Of a stretch of 64,000 bases of DNA, positions 54,166 to 64,000 are shown piece after piece. Under the pieces are notes generated by a model. The model saw only the letters and a program-made list of their open reading frames with translations, was not told where the DNA came from and searched no databases. The stretch's first letter is position 1, and each line of letters begins with the position of its first letter. The DNA comes from Hysterangium stoloniferum. Its lineage: Eukaryota > Basidiomycota > Agaricomycetes > Hysterangiales > Hysterangiaceae. The stretch lies in assembly GCA_015178975.1 (NCBI GenBank), contig WHVD01000001.1, positions 3,968,001-4,032,000 of the forward strand, written 5' to 3'. Made by a program: the position numbers and the translations under genes.

Positions 54166-57100
54166 CTACACTTTGTGTAAAATACACCTTTCTGCAAGCT
54201 TTGCATTCTTAGTAGCCAGCTTTCCTTGTTTCCTCGACATTACCAAGGAAGAGCCCCACTTCTTAGCACTTCTTAAGTCAGCAGACCTGTTGAGAATGTG
54301 GGTAAGCCAGTTTTGAACCCACTCTTCGCAAGCATGTGACCAGTATCCAACATCCAAATTACCCCTTTGCCATATTGTGGGTTTTGGCCACCATGACATA
54401 TCCGCAGCCTGTTGACCATACCCTGTACATAAAAATTAGATGGAACAGGGATGAAAAAAAAAAAAGAGTGAGCTATGATTTACCTGTGAACACTTTGTAT
54501 ACCCCACAGATGAGCTTTAGCTCATCCTCTGAAAGGTCATCGTCCCACCAGTAGGTGCCATCCGATGTTTGAAAAGCTTGGCCATGTGTGAACACCTCAT
54601 CAGTAGGACCTGCAAGCACAGCGTCCTGAGATATACTCTGCATCGCCAGACACCATACGCTACCACCTCTGAGAAGAGCCGTGTGTGCATGCGGGTGATG
54701 GAAGAACACGTCTTGCTGTTCTCGGTATGCCATGTAATCAACTGCATCGGGTTTGTACAACATGTCACGCCACCCAAGTCCAATGCTATGGATGCCAGGC
54801 AGAGGTGGGCCTGAGGGATAAGGGGGGATGATGTTACGACTGTGTCGTAACCCATGTCACAACCCGATGGTCTCCGAGAATACTACAGTCTATCGATGTT
54901 CCAAGTTATTGATCAAGTCATCATTTCGGCAAACTTCGGAACACCGACGCTGATGTATACCTTCACGGTGATCAAACCCCATTTACGCCCCTGTCAAAAT
55001 ATACTCTACCATCTGGTTATACTTTGATATGTCCCCTTTCATTATGATGATCTGTTTTACTCTATGTTTCACATATGCCCATATATACCTGTAGCCCGTG
55101 GACTATTCCCTTTTCTCGTAATCCCACTCTCGGCTAAATCTCGGCTTCCGATCTTATCGTAACCTTCCGGTTCCTAGTCAAGCTTATTTGTCAATGCCGT
55201 TTTCCACTCTTCCCTTAGTTAGTAGTTTCTAGACGCCGATAACTCATATATAAACCCACTGTAAATGTAGTTATTAGACAATCAGAATATCAACTTAGAA
55301 TATCAACTTAGATCAACTTAGATACCCTCTAATTTCCGACTCCATTATCTATTCACGACCACCACATTCCGACTCCATCCGATTTACAATTCAACCTACA
55401 TTTACGACTTCAACCTCTAATCTCCGACTGTCTCAGCCTCCGACTCTTGGTCTCCGACCCCTCAACCCAACCCTCAACTTATCCTTCAGTTTCCGATCGG
55501 TAGTTTACTGAGAGGTTTACTTGACAGGACTAGTTTTCACCCGCCCGAAATTTAAGGACACCTGACGGTAACTTGCGAGGGCGCAGCACATAAGCTGAAG
55601 CCAAGTCCTTCCGTTCGGTCCCTGTCGGCCAGCCGACATCTGTCAGTTTCTGCTCTTAACAGATGAAAGGGATGGAAGAAGGGATCCGAGTAGTGAATAG
55701 AATGCCTCTATTGAGGAGATAGCATGCCAGATCCTCTCGATGATGTTTGCACACTCGAAGACACTGTAGTGCTGATGCTGCATCTCGTGTCATGATTTGC
55801 CATATGCCACGTACGCTGTTGTTGAGGAAGTAGTAAGGCTCGTTGTTCACCAATTCAAAGACGAGATCTTGAGAGGTCAATTTTTCCAACAAAGGCCATG
55901 GGCACAGGGGGCTCAGATCCCAAATACTCCCAGGTGGATCACAATCCACCAGTAGCAAGTCCGTGAAATCTCCAATTGCATCCTTATATTCATCCCCAAT
56001 GGAGGATTCAGTGTTTGCCAGGTTTCTCCTCACATCCCCCCAAGGCATATGCTGGAGTGTTGGGTCTGTGATCTTCTGATATGGGAACTTTGAGATATCT
56101 AGCGTGAATCCAAACCAAGTGTGCAATATATCCAGTAATGGTTCCGTAGCACCAACCACTTTCACCTCATCATTTGGATCACCAGTGCCATAGGCTCTCA
56201 TGAGATCATCTCCCCAGGAGTTTCGTGATGGTGGCAGGGGGAGGTTGCAAAGTTTGAAGGGTGGAGGCTTTTCAACCTGTGGTCCATCCTGACGATCATA
56301 GCCACCAGAGGTCTCCTCGTAGTCAGTGAAAAAATCTTCATACATGAATTGTTCTCTGGCTTCAGGGTCGAATTCGGTGCACAGGTCCCATTCATCCTCA
56401 AAACTGTTGTACCACAATTGGTTCCTGCTGTAGTTTTCCCACCAATCTCCCACCTCCCCACGCTTGATTTTGGTTCACACACGGAAACCGTTCTCCTTGA
56501 TCCAAGCATACACAACCACCTTTCCCTTCCTGCCGGTCGGAGCCATGTTATTGTGGGAGCGTTCGTGGTCGAGCCATTTTTGTATCTTTGCTAGACTTTC
56601 ATTCTTTTCCAACTCAGCATGTCTAGCATCCTGTCTCTTGAAAAAGTCTTGCCAAGTTTCTCCTTGTCGCTGACGGCTGCATACTTGGGGTTTAGGAGCT
56701 GTGGAAGGGGTCACAGCATTTTCATCGGAACCTGTGGCAGGTTGCCCTGGGCGAGCGATCACTGCTTCAATCTCTTTCCTTGTGGGGCAGTACTGCTGGA
56801 CAGTCTTGAGCTCAGTATGTAGAGGCTTGCCACTCCACTGTCCCCAGTAGTACCAAATGGGAACACTATTGGCCAAGATGAGGGGTAAGAGACTGGGGTT
56901 ATGAAAATTTGAGACGTGCACTAGGACACCAGCCAGCCCATGGAATATCGGATGTGAGATTACCAACGCAAGACCTTCTGAGTTGTTCCACCCACTCAGA
57001 ATGGATCCCATTGTCTTTGAGAGCCTTGATCCACAGAAGAGTCTCTCCCAGTTTTGCTGCATGTGACACAATTGAGATGGCCATTGAACACATTGCCATG

Positions 57101-57560
57101 AGTGGCAGGAATGCGTCACAGGAGGTGAGTGTGCATCCCACAGCATGTCTCTTGAGTTTGTGTGAGCGTAGATAGCATTTTGCAGAGGGATGGGGGAGAT
57201 GTCCAAAGTTGAGAGGGAATAGAAACCCTCCATGGCCCAGCAAGTGATCTGCTACATGTATCAATCCATTTTCCAACACTTGCCATGTCTTGGCTAAAGA
57301 AGGCGACAATTTCCACATCCCATTGACCAATTGTATGGGCAGTGAGTATCAATCATGAGCAAGCCGCAAGAACAAAAGACCTTCAAACCGGTGGTGCAGT
57401 GGGGTCCACGCGACTTGAGGATAACTGTCCATCACCCATTGAATGGTCTGTGCAGCTTTGGGGTCATCATTGGCAAAAATCTCATTCGCAAGATCTCTGT
57501 TTTTGAGGTAATCAGGGATGGGGGGGAGAGTGGTCGCATTCGGTGATGAGAAGACAAGAT
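54166..57560 (-). pseudogene. Uncharacterised basidiomycete protein gene, split by a solo LTR
   Basis: The minus-strand coding blocks run in order: PPIPDYLKNRDLANEIFAN and YPQVAWTPLHHRFEGLLFLR (57545-57355); MWKLSPSLAKTWQVLENGLI...GHGGFLFPLNFG; SCDAFLPLMAM; VHVSNFHNPSLLPLILANSV; QRQGETWQDFFKRQDARH; KVVVYAWIKENGFRV; a TGA (Arg or Trp expected) at about 56473; TKIKRGEVGDWWENYSRNQ and WYNSFEDEWDLCTEFDPEA (56470-56360); then continuous to 55665. The solo LTR follows, and the frame resumes at 54831 with DMLYKPDAVDYMAYREQQD and an intron near 54427-54483. It ends with MSWWPKPTIWQRGNLDVGYW and a stop at 54166. I recognise the pattern from recurrent mushroom genomic proteins of unknown function but cannot name it. 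Confidence 0.7.
54832..55661 (+). repeat. Solo LTR of the Gypsy-A family, CpG-rich
   Basis: 830 bp, TGTTACGACTGTGTCG to TGCTCTTAACA, with exact GATGA duplications (54827-54831, 55662-55666). It preserves CpG and is longer than the LTRs at 4726 and 10194, so it is likely the youngest of the three. It contains the shared motif at 55576-55610. It interrupts the minus-strand gene. Confidence 0.95.
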
Positions 57561-58980
57561 TTTCATGGAAGAAAACATTGCATTCAATCTGAATTTTGAT
57601 TTTAAGTTAGACAAAGGTTTGGCGACAAGAACATGGATGGGGCTTACAGGCATGATGGCCATGATTGTGACAATTGAAGGAAAATCTACAACTTCTGATA
57701 TTGGGGACGTTGTCACTGTGGCGAACATTGGATCAGAGGGAGTAAGAATGATGGTTGTATGTACCGGTATCGGTATAACACTCCCAGAAGGACGTCCAGA
57801 CCAAGTACTGGTGGTGATAGGGTTGTGTCTTGAGAGGATTTCTTAGATGTATACACGTCTAAGAGGATGGTGCCGGGTGGAAAGGTGATGGGAGATGAGA
57901 GCTAGAGGGACCACGAAGCCTAGAAGGTCGGGCGATTAGAGAACAAGACCTCAAAGATGTATACACATCTGAAAGGATGGGTGGAAAGAGCTAGGGAGGA
58001 TGGCCTCCGTTGTGTATACACACGAAGGAAAATCTTATTAAGCAGGCACTCTTACCTTTCAAACTCCGTCCCATGCCCTGACCTGCCACATCCATGAGCC
58101 CCTTCGACCCCAACTTCAAAGTCCATACCTGACAGTACACCAACACATCGGGAATCTGATTGGTTAAGTAAATTCATGGTTCATTTTTGATACTATGCAG
58201 AGCAATTCTTTTGATACCTCATCTTGTTGAAACAGGACTTCAATGATAGTTCACTTCTCCCTCATGTGTATATGTGAGGGAGTGACCTCCTCATTAGTCG
58301 CCCACTCACATCTCCTCCACCATCACCCTCATTGCTCTCTCTCTCAATCGGGCCATCAGCATTGTCACCTTCATCGCTCTACTCTCAGTATCGGGGCCAT
58401 CAGCATCATTACCTTCATCACTCTACTCTCAGTATTGGCACTGTCAGCATCCCTCATTCCCATTGATCTCCTGTTTGCCACTGTTCTCCCCCACCCCCCT
58501 TTCCCTCAACCCTGTCAGAACCCGCAGTCTGCTTTGTCTCCAGATCTTTCCCGCACCCCTGACTGTCCAATTGGTGGAAAAATAGGATAACACAGATGAT
58601 TACCATGACCTCATCTTGCATTGACGGAAGGCCAGGTAAGATGGTGAATAAACTCATATTGGGCCGACTACATTCTCAAAAAAATATCCAGGTATGATGA
58701 TGAATGAACTCTTATTGGGCCAACTACATTCTCAAAGAAACATTACTGGGTTCTTCTGCTGACATCCCCTTCCACTTCCACACATCTCTGCAGTTTGGCA
58801 CGATGGGTCGACTGGGAAGTTGTTGTTTGGCCACCAAGTCCTACCCCACTCAATCAAATGAGGCCCATCAGCAGGTCTTGCCCATGGCCATGTATATGCT
58901 TTTGATACTCCAAACCTGTGAAGCTTGAAATCTCACATAAGTTTGCATCCATGTTTAAATCTCTACTGTGGCACTTACAT
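57561..58980. other. Intergenic, low-complexity stretches
   Basis: 57840-58030 has repeated TGTATACAC and GATGG words. 58240-58600 is CT-rich with ATCAGCAT-type repeats. 58625-58742 holds two copies of a sequence of about 55 bp (GGGCC-ACTACATTCTCAAA). The open frame at 57565-57846 overlaps the probable 5' flank of the minus-strand gene and has no motif. Confidence 0.45.
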
Positions 58981-60365
58981 TCAAGTTCTGATAGCACCAG
59001 CAGCTAGCAATATAGTGAGGTTAATGAACATATACCAAATGTATTCGATCACTGAGCCAAGTGTCCAGTGGCATTTGAGGGACATCACGGGTTTTTCTTC
59101 GTGCTGAACGTGAGCCCAGAGGCAAATGGATGACTTGTGGCAAAAACCAGAAGATACTGTGACAATCATGCTTTTCCTGGCATTATCATGAGTCTGTAAT
59201 GAGTGTGCGTTACTTTGGTGAATATGGCAATTAGATGGGAATGGTACCGTCAAGGTCTGCACTAAGCCTTCATCTGTGTGGTGAAGGACATCCAATGTTG
59301 CACCTATCCTCCTGTCAAACATGTACATGGCCCCATGATCACTGCCACCGACAACGACTTTAGAGTCTTCTCCAAAAGCTACTTGTTTTGGGACCCCTTT
59401 CTTTGGTCATCTTGTTGAGAATGTGCAAATGTATGCGCCATCATCCAGTTGGTGTAAGCTGAAGCCATCCAAGTTGTTGTCAACCACAAACTGGTTGCGT
59501 CGATCACTGATCGCAGCACTACCACTGATAAAAAAATCAGTGATGCCATCCAACGGAGCTGCTTCCGCACTTACATTCTCTGGCTGACTTCATGAATAGA
59601 TATGATCTTGCCATCATCGCCTCTCAACGTTTGCCTGTCTCACACAAGTGAGTAAGATCTCCTATCACATCTTGGAAAAAAAAAAGGGGGGGGGGGGTTC
59701 ATAGACGATGCTGACTCACATTTGTCCATTAAATAGTCCAAACACATAGATGTCTTGGGTGATATTATCTGCAAATCCTAAATGCCTAGGTACGGTGACA
59801 CCTAGTTCAACTGAAAACACTGGATGCAGCACTCCTTTTGGGTCATAGTTCCAGACCTGCACAATCTTGTCACGTGTGCTGACCGCAATTCGAATGTTTG
59901 TGTCACCCAAGGTATTGCAGGCCAGCGCAATCACCTCGCCCCCCAGGCCAATATTTTAGTCAAAAAATCCTTGAAACCACTCTGATTTATTCAGAAACAT
60001 TTCAATAAAGAAGATAATGTAATCTCACTTCTCGAGGACCTTGTCACCAGAAGACCCTATACCCCACCACGGTGCCAAAGCATAGGGATTCCTGTGGGTC
60101 GTCAGGGTGTGTTGCCCACATGATGCAGCTAGTTGGTCCATGCAGGCTGGTGTTCTGTTGCAGCCCCTCGATCAGCATGTATGAATTCATATTCCATAGT
60201 TTCACCCCATCCGATCCTTACAACCCATGAGTGCTCAGTTATCGCAAGGCCGAGAAAGCCTTACTGCCACTTGCAAGGATATTGCCATTGGGAGAGACAG
60301 CTACACAATTCATGGCATCTGTGTGACCTTGCAATTGTGCTGCAAGTTTGTAATGAGTCGGAGAA
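58981..60365 (-). CDS. WD40-repeat protein gene with C-terminal membrane segment
   Basis: On the minus strand: AAQLQGHTDAMNCVAVSPNG and NILASGS (60345-60265), a classic WD40 start; a break and intron region; VIALACNTLGDTNIRIAVST, RDKIVQVWNYDPKG, FSVELGVTVPRHLGFA and DIYVFGLFNGQM (59934-59716); VVVGGSDHGAMYMFDRRIGATLDVLHH (59365-59260); CHKSSICLWAHV; and a hydrophobic C-terminus YIWYMFINLTILLAAGAI (59040-58985). WD40 proteins form beta-propellers used as scaffolds; no partner can be inferred. Frame changes between blocks are probably introns, but one at 60245-60260 could be a lesion. Exon limits are approximate. Confidence 0.68.
59676..59697 (+). repeat. Homopolymer A10-G12
   Basis: Ten A followed by twelve G within an apparent intron of the WD40 gene. 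Likely a slippage hotspot; the length may also be a sequencing uncertainty. Confidence 0.85.
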
Positions 60366-60944
60366 GTGTTTGAAGAGGAGGTTTGGAGGAATCGGGACAT
60401 TTTTTAGAAACTTGGGAGATTTGTCACAACTTAAATAAAGATTGCCACTAATGATAGAGTCTCCAGAACATACATTTGTCGTTGTGCCGATAATTGTTGT
60501 CTTGCTCTCCACACTTTCATTGCTGTGATACAAACCTTTTTGCTTATAAGAAGACAATTGGAATCTTATGATATGCCAAGGCAAATGACTTCAAAGCAAC
60601 AATAAATGAATAATGAATCATGTGCGTCTATTGCTCTTTTGTGTTTTTTTTTGTGTCTGTAAAAGGAAGTCATGTGACTTGGCACACTCATACAAGGAGA
60701 CCAGTATCTCATTAACTAACACGCCTGCTCACATCTACCACTCACATTGCCTGCTGGTTCTTCATCTGCACTGGTCATCTCACTGCTCTCACCACTTGCC
60801 TCTCATCCCCGCACTAGTCTACTATCACTTGCACAAACTTCCTTGATGGAAACTACCAGACTGGCTGCACTGTTCTTTGATCCGGTGTTGCCTCCAGTGG
60901 TGTTGCCTATACTCACCTCTCATACGGAACTACACTCTGTTGCC

Positions 60945-61100
60945 CACCCCCCTTGTCGGATCCTGGCTCACGAGGAACTGCCTCACCTCAATGCCACACA
61001 CTCTGTCTCCCACCCCCCTCGTCAGGTCCTGGCTCACGAGGAACTGCCTCACCTCGACACACACTCTGTCTCCCACCCCCCTTGTCAGGTCCTGGATGCC
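60945..61100 (+). repeat. Minisatellite of 62-65 bp units
   Basis: About two and a half head-to-tail units (CACCCCCC, CCTGGCTCACGAGGAACTG, CACACTCTGTCTCC). Units of 65 and 62 bp differ in phase. It lies just upstream of the right-end gene and may fall in its first exon or its 5' flank. Confidence 0.8.
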
Positions 61101-61126
61101 ACACATGTCAGTACCCCAAAAGCACA

Positions 61127-64000
61127 TGCATGAACACACCCCAAAAACCCTGTAAGACCAGGGAAAGGGACATTCATATCAACCCCCATGACGATGAAGA
61201 TGAGGGTGCCGCTTTGGATGACACAGAGTCTACGTTGAGATTGTCCACAGCTTCCAACAATGAGGTATCCAACGATCCAGACACCAAGATCTCCAAGCCT
61301 GATGGTGAACCTGGGCGCCCCAGTTGTGGGGGATACAACTTACAAGATGCCTTGAACTAGAACATTAGTGCCTACAACAAGCTGAAGGTAAGATGGCATC
61401 CTCATCCCTTGAAAAAGTACTGATTCTCTAGCATCCAGAAATGTGTTTTTAGACTGGTAGCAAACCACCTTGATTTGAAGAAATCATATTCAGGACAAGA
61501 GCGAGATTTGATCTGTCTTGTGTGCCATGCTGTAAGTTGGGTAAAAGAACACCTTTGTCCTACATCACTAATGCATATGTAGACTAATGAAAACTTCCCA
61601 GAACTTGTCAACTATGTCAACTGTTGGCCGGCGGATGACACCAGACATAACAATGGGCACATCCTCTGCAGGGAAGCTTGCAGGAGGGGGTGGATCCTTC
61701 CATCCCTCTCTGAAGACAAATCATCCTCCTTCCCTCACTGCTGACATTGGGTCCTCATGAGCCCATCTATTTCATCAGAACGACATGGACATTATTAATC
61801 CTTGGAATGAGTCACAAACCCAGCAGACTCAACAAGCCACACATGTAGTAGAGGCAGGCACAACAGACTCTACAAGCTGCCAGCCATCAACAGGTCATAG
61901 GGGCAGCAACAATGGCCAATGCCCAGATGTCCAAAACCACACATAAGGTGAGTAAACCTTTAGAATATTTAATCTGCGAGATCTGACATACGCACCTAAG
62001 CAACAAGATGTTGAAATGGATGAAAGTGACAGGCCAAGCCATGATGCACGTACAAAACTCAGGATCATTGAAGTTGATAGGTCCCTGGAATTGCATTCTA
62101 TTGCATGGAATGAGAAACGTGCATGCAAGCACAATTTTAAAAGATCAAAAGATATGCACAACAAACTTCGTGCAATGGAGGAGGTTTGTCTTCAATGTGA
62201 CACTAGAGTACATATTTAATTCACTGCTTTCTAAGACACATAGACATACTGAGCTTTGTCTACAAGAGATGTTGAATATACAGGAAAAACTTCGAGAAGA
62301 GGCAGAGGTTTGTCCACAATATCAAAGGAGGGTATTAACTCTGAATGATTTCAAAGGCACATAAATGCTGTGAGCTTGCTTTACAAGAGGTTCAGAAGCA
62401 ATATTAAGCACGGCTGGCAATGCAGAGTGTGAGAGAAATGGAGATACAGCAAAAATTATACACCGACTATATGCAAGAAATCCAACAGAGAGATGAGGAG
62501 TATGAATGCCAGCTCCAGAGGGAGCAGGTAAAACTGATGGTAAGCTGCATCTCCAACTATGGGCTTCTTGATATGTAGCATAACAGGCCAATACCCAAAT
62601 GGAGATGGCAACGCTTGTGCAATGAAATGGGAGGATCTTAGAAGATCAGGTATAGATTATCCTCAAACCAATGTATTCTTGCTGAGATGCATGCGGAGGG
62701 AGAAATATCCCCAACCACCCTCACTTCATAGCCAAAAGCTGAAGCATCATGACATCTCGACGAGAATGAGGCTTATCTGCACCCCAATTGAGGAGGACAT
62801 AAATCCTGATCCAAATCCTGTTGAGCCTTTCCAATCATCTGTGCCATCATCGGATCAGATAGACAATGCAGATGAAAAAATGGTGAGATTGATGGAGACA
62901 GCTATCAAGCATGTCTTATTTCAAAAAAATGGTGGCGATACCAAGATGGGGAAAATTGGGGGCACAGGTTGAGAATATTAGGATGAAGGCAGGAGTATCC
63001 AGCACGGAGCATCGGGTATCTTTGGTCAGTATTAAAACCAAGTTCAAGAACATAACTAGGTTCACCTTAAAGACAGACAGCCGTGCACACATTATACAAG
63101 CATGTGTTTGACGTCCAGCAAGATGAGGACTTCATTGCCCATCAGACCATGCCGGCAGAACAGGTTTTCCATTTCAAAGATGGAGAAAATGGTCCCAATC
63201 CTGGTGACTTGCACTTTGACATGCAACATGGGCCCGAGACTCCGTGGAACACTGAGGTCATTTAAATTCTCCTCACGAAACTCAAAGAGATGGATGTCAA
63301 GGAAAATTGGGGGCTTCCAGACAAAGATGATTATCTTAAAACCCTCCTTCAAGCGAAGTACAAATGGGCCCGACCATCATGGATCGATGCACAACCCAGG
63401 TTAATGGAAATGAATGTCCAGGAAACACTTGACGAGGTTGATAATCATGTGATGGCAAAAAAGGATGTGGCACTGAGATATGCTAGAAAGAAGAAATGAT
63501 GTGTAGATGTGAATACTAAGTCTGACACTGAAAATGTAGTGATCACTAACAATGATAAAGAAATTCATCCGTTGAAAAACTATTGTGAACTTGATGGTTG
63601 ATGCTGGAGAAACTGCCAGAAGTCCGGATGTGGAGCATTGGTGGTGGCTGGAAAGTGTGCTAGAAAAGCTGGGGAAGGATGGGATGAGCTCGGATGATAG
63701 CTCAGATGAGGGGATTGGGGAAAGCATCACACATGTCTGTCGCCCGAGGGTCATGAAGTGGTGACGTGACATTGAACAAGAGCTGAATATTATTGACAAC
63801 CAATGCAACCTCGACAGTGATCTTTTTTCAAACAAAGGACCAAGGCTGACATTAAGGTTATGAAGCCCACAAAATGGAGCGAGCACTCGGAAGGCCGTCG
63901 CTGGATTGCCACAAAGTTTCTATGATGACAAGTGGTTCTACAAGCAGACTGATCATTACAAGCAGAGACATTTGAAGGCATCAAAGGAGAAGTTTCAATG
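61127..64000 (+). pseudogene. Uncharacterised basidiomycete gene, runs off the right edge
   Basis: The possible start ATG 61127 is followed by an acidic stretch (HDDEDEGAALDD), then DGEPGRPSCGGYNLQDALN, a TAG (Trp expected) at 61358 and NISAYNKLK ending at a GTAAGA donor (61387). Later blocks: RLVANHLDLKKSYSGQERDL (61455-61520), NFPELVNYVNCWPADD (61590-61635), VFDVQQDEDFIAHQTM (63105-63150), WNTEVI-ILLTKLKEMDVKENWGLPDKDDYLKTLL (63247-63355), YKWARPSWIDAQPR, then GLPQSFYDDKWFYKQT (63905-63950) at the edge. The order of blocks fits a recurrent mushroom protein type known to me only as hypothetical. The middle (61700-62900) is rich in Gln and Glu and coiled-coil-like. Exons are not resolved, and the single TAG may be a recent lesion. 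Confidence 0.55.

Noticed and set aside
57565..57846. Plus-strand gene of 93 residues
   Set aside because: No recognisable domain, and it overlaps the 5' flank of the minus-strand gene.
58243..58590. Ser/Ile/His-rich open frame as a gene
   Set aside because: Low-complexity repeats explain the open frame.
1..64000. CRISPR arrays, bacterial operons or prophage
   Set aside because: No spaced direct repeats with unique spacers and no prokaryotic gene organisation; introns and transposon types are fungal.

Overview
The window looks like repeat-rich genomic DNA of a basidiomycete fungus, most likely an Agaricomycete (mushroom-forming fungus). The evidence is the intron-split membrane-protein family with the DUF6533 hallmarks, the uncharacterised gene types at the right end, and the mix of Ty3/Gypsy, Ty1/Copia, Tc1/mariner and Mutator-like transposons. 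The species cannot be named from the sequence alone. Bacterial features (operons, ribosome binding sites, CRISPR) are absent.

Layout: 1-1278 is a broken DUF6533 gene (copy A). 1279-4725 is a reversed Copia remnant (Copia-B) hit by a Tc1-type transposon (Tc1-A1). 4726-11332 is a Gypsy element (Gypsy-A, lacking its 3' end) abutting a reversed Gypsy remnant (Gypsy-B) that holds a solo LTR. 11798-20962 is a Mutator-like element of about 9.2 kb. It is bounded by 9-bp target duplications and is itself hit by another Tc1 element (Tc1-B). Its gene joins a zinc-cluster DNA-binding region, a DDE transposase, a ubiquitin-peptidase-like domain, a PHD finger and a chromatin-reader-like tail. 20963-26011 holds DUF6533 copies B and C in tandem. 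26123-31348 is layered LTR debris plus a third Tc1 element (Tc1-C). 31882-40575 is a nested stack: a second Tc1-A copy containing three LTR insertions (one carrying a tRNA-like gene), a nearly complete Copia element (Copia-A) and a miniature transposon. 40799-44758 is more LTR debris around the LTR-split DUF6533 copy D. 47666-53507 holds DUF6533 copies E and F. From 54166 to the right edge there are three gene-like loci of families that appear host-like: a minus-strand gene split by a solo LTR, a WD40-repeat gene, and a plus-strand gene running off the end.

How it fits together: the ancestral locus appears to be a tandem array of DUF6533 genes with a repeat unit of roughly 3 kb, pulled apart by successive transposon insertions. 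Many insertions are dated relative to each other by nesting, by exact target-site duplications, and by paralogous empty sites elsewhere in the window. Lesions in the older elements are mostly of the C-to-T/G-to-A type (CGA to TGA, TGG to TAG or TGA), as expected from cytosine-methylation decay or a RIP-like process.

The two observations I rate highest are the Mutator-like element with a fused peptidase and PHD finger, and a 255-bp LTR that carries a tRNA-like pol III unit, structurally reminiscent of plant Cassandra elements, which carry 5S rRNA.
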